A DNA stretch of 64,000 nucleotides from Desertimonas sp963772825 (GTDB lineage Bacteria > Actinomycetota > Acidimicrobiia > Acidimicrobiales > Ilumatobacteraceae): the NCBI GenBank assembly GCA_963772825.1, contig CAVYYX010000017.1:372001-436000 (forward strand), read 5' to 3'. This document shows positions 62,461 through 64,000 of the stretch, one piece after another. The position numbers and the translations under genes were made by a program. Numbering within the stretch: position 1 is the stretch's first letter; each line of letters opens with the position of its first letter. The notes beneath the pieces were generated by a model that was given only the letters and a program-made list of their open reading frames with translations, did no database searches and was not told where the DNA came from.

Positions 62461-63288
62461 GTGGCAAGTCGAGCCAGGCGCCAGCGACGCGGCGAGCCCG
62501 TGCTGCGGATCACCGATCTCGCCAAGCGCTTCGAGCACCGGCGCGGTCGCAAGCGCTACGAGACGGCTGCCCTCGAGTCGTTCAACCTCCAGGTCGAGCG
62601 CGGCCAGTTCGTCGCCATCATCGGCCCCAGCGGCTGCGGCAAGTCGACCGTGCTGCGCATGATCGACGGCCTGCTGGCACCGACGAGCGGAACGATCTCG
62701 CTGCACGGCAAGCCGGTCACCGGCCCCGGTCCCGACCGGGCGATGGTCTTCCAACAGGCCAACCTGCTGCCCTGGCGCACGGTCGAGGACAACATCCGAT
62801 TCGGCATGGAGTGCCTCGGCGTGAAAGGCGCCGAGCAACGTCGCCGGACCGAGCAGTACCTCCGGCTGGTCGGCCTCGAGGGGTTCGAGCGCTACTTCCC
62901 GAACCAGCTCTCGGGCGGCATGCAGCAGCGCGTCGGCCTCGCTCGAGCATTCGCCGCCGAGCCGGACATCCTCCTCCTCGACGAGCCCTTCGGTGCCCTC
63001 GACGCGCAGACCAGGCTCGTGCTCCAGGACGAACTGTCGCGCCTGCTCGGCGACCACCGCACGGCGATCCTCGTCACCCACGACATGGAGGAGGCGGTGT
63101 TCCTCGCCGACGTCGTCGTGGTGATGTCGAGCAGGCCGGGCCGCATCGTCGAGGTCGTCGACGTCGACCTGCCCCGACCCCGTGACACGGACGTCCGGGC
63201 GACCGAACGGTTCGCCCAGCTCAAGGGCCATCTGTGGGACACCCTGCGGGCGAACCGCTCCGAGACCGGCCACGCGGAGGACACATGA
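62461..63288 (+). CDS. TauB/SsuB-like ABC transporter ATP-binding protein
   Basis: GTG start at 62461; 275 residues, intact. Walker A AIIGPSGCGKSTVLRMIDGL, Q-loop MVFQQANLLPWRTVEDNIRF, signature LSGGMQQRVGLARAFAAEPD, Walker B ILLLDEPFGALD and H-loop LVTHDMEEAVFLAD. The LLPWRTV Q-loop is the mark of nitrate/sulfonate/taurine-type importers, which also carry pyrimidine precursors. It overlaps the permease by ATGA. It should energise uptake of the cluster's substrate; the 130 bp before it holds only the uncertain end of coxL. Confidence 0.9.
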   Translation: MASRARRQRRGEPVLRITDLAKRFEHRRGRKRYETAALESFNLQVERGQFVAIIGPSGCGKSTVLRMIDGLLAPTSGTISLHGKPVTGPGPDRAMVFQQANLLPWRTVEDNIRFGMECLGVKGAEQRRRTEQYLRLVGLEGFERYFPNQLSGGMQQRVGLARAFAAEPDILLLDEPFGALDAQTRLVLQDELSRLLGDHRTAILVTHDMEEAVFLADVVVVMSSRPGRIVEVVDVDLPRPRDTDVRATERFAQLKGHLWDTLRANRSETGHAEDT

Positions 63289-64000
63289 GCCTGACTCCGA
63301 CCGCCGGGGCGCTGCCCGCCGAGGTCAGCTTCGACTTCGATCCCGTCGCTGCTGCCCGAGGGCGAGGTGTCCGGCGGCACCGCCCGCTGCTGGGAGCGGC
63401 CGTGGTTCCAGCGCACCGTCGTGTGGGGCGGCTTGGTCGTCGCCTGGCAGATCGTGGCGATGATCGCCGGCTCGTTCTTCCTCCCGGCGATCCCGGACAT
63501 CGCCCGCGGCTTCTGGACGACGCTGACCAACGGTGACTTCGCCGGCGTGCTGACGAGCTACCGCCAGATGCTCATCGGCTTCGGACTGGCCGTCGTCATC
63601 GGCGTGCCGCTCGGCATCCTGCACGGGCTCTCGGCGGTGTTCCGCGCCGCCTTCGGGTGGATCATCGACGTCCTGTTCGTGACGTCGCTCGTCGCCCTGC
63701 TGCCGTTCCTCATCCTGCTCGCCGGCACGGACCTCGAGTTCCGCATCGTCGTGGTCTTCCTCTTCTCGATCTTCTACCTGATCATGAACCCGGCGGCGGG
63801 GGTGCGCAGCGTGGACCCGGGATTGCGCGAGATGGCCGGGTCGTACCGAGCATCGCGTTGGCGGATGGCCCGCTCGGTCATCGCCCCGAGCGTCCTGCCG
63901 TTCATCCTCGCCGGGATGCGCCTCGGCATGGGCCAGGCGATCCAGGGGATGATCGTCGCCGAGCTGTGGATCGCCGCCGGCACCGGCCGGCGCTTGTCGG
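63285..64000 (+). CDS. TauC/SsuC-like ABC transporter permease (partial, one frameshift)
   Basis: Starts in the ATPase stop and runs off the window. One extra base near 63348 follows AEVSFDFDPV; the frame then reads LLPEGEVSGGTARCWERPWF, QRTVVWGGLVVAWQIVAMIA and membrane segments around GFGLAVVIGVPLGILHGLSA and VVVFLFSIFYLIMNP. The EAA-type loop is DPGLREMAGSYRASRWRMAR. A substrate-binding protein should lie beyond the window edge. Confidence 0.85.

Noticed and set aside
54800..63400. Programmed ribosomal frameshifting as cause of the breaks
   Set aside because: Too many sites, no shared slippery sequence and no consistent downstream structure; single-base errors are simpler.

Overview
The window looks like the chromosome of a high-GC actinobacterium. 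A WhiB protein, paired ArsA-type ATPases, F420/flavin-type LLM oxidoreductases, many family III CoA-transferase/SDR/acyl-CoA dehydrogenase genes, and frequent GTG/TTG starts with 4-bp ATGA/GTGA overlaps fit Actinobacteria. The mix suggests class Acidimicrobiia (Ilumatobacter-like), but that placement is inference. No plasmid, phage, insertion sequence or CRISPR array was seen.

Layout. (1) 1-8.9 kb: mixed small genes: two divergent MarR-type regulators with paired operators, GrpB, methyltransferases, a Tat-exported hydrolase, a LuxR-family remnant, a MOSC protein, a cupin, a haloalkane dehalogenase, an SDR remnant, a GNAT enzyme and a DUF1353 membrane protein. (2) 8.9-16.6 kb: acyl-CoA carboxylase beta chain, a lower-GC islet with small secreted proteins, and an iron(III) ABC transporter (fbpC-fbpA-fbpB). 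(3) 16.7-28.6 kb: housekeeping actinobacterial block: whiB, nfeD, two arsA genes, a receiver protein, tRNA-Pro(CGG), a Tat-exported intradiol dioxygenase, a LysM lipoprotein, a membrane protein with a tandem His/Cys domain, then asd and lysC of the aspartate pathway. (4) 29.4-48.3 kb: a large acyl-CoA/aromatic- or terpenoid-type catabolic island: CoA-transferase, P450, monooxygenase, SDRs, HAD, two LLM oxidoreductases, a PEP-utilizing mobile-domain protein, an acetoin/2-oxo-acid dehydrogenase set (E1 alpha, E1 beta, E2), ThuA-like protein, acyl-CoA dehydrogenase and Rieske oxygenase. Four promoter regions here share a 17-bp palindrome, implying one regulon. (5) 48.5-54.1 kb: ArsR-MFS pair, small conserved proteins and a large sulfatase flanked by two near-identical hairpins. 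(6) 54.2-64 kb: a GntR-led cluster encoding a hydrolase, a dihydroorotase/allantoinase-like amidohydrolase, an LLM monooxygenase, CoxG-like protein, a three-subunit molybdenum hydroxylase and a TauBC/SsuBC-like transporter. This reads as import plus oxidative and hydrolytic opening of an N-heterocycle or cyclic amide; the substrate is unknown.

Caveat. Many genes are broken by single-base indels although the protein continues cleanly in another frame. They are strongly concentrated at 54.8-63.4 kb, where almost all are one-base insertions (13 breaks in coxL alone). An indispensable-looking lysC is also affected. Sequencing or assembly error is the simplest explanation, so these genes are given here as single loci with the breaks noted. 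A few other lesions (LuxR-type regulator, P450, SDR) are internal deletions or truncations and look like real pseudogenes.

Short palindromic hairpins of a few recurring sequence families sit in many intergenic gaps (5.2, 7.2, 16.6, 29.3, 32.6, 39.1, 46.7, 48.4, 51.5, 54.1 kb). Most lie at gene ends, but two lie upstream of genes.
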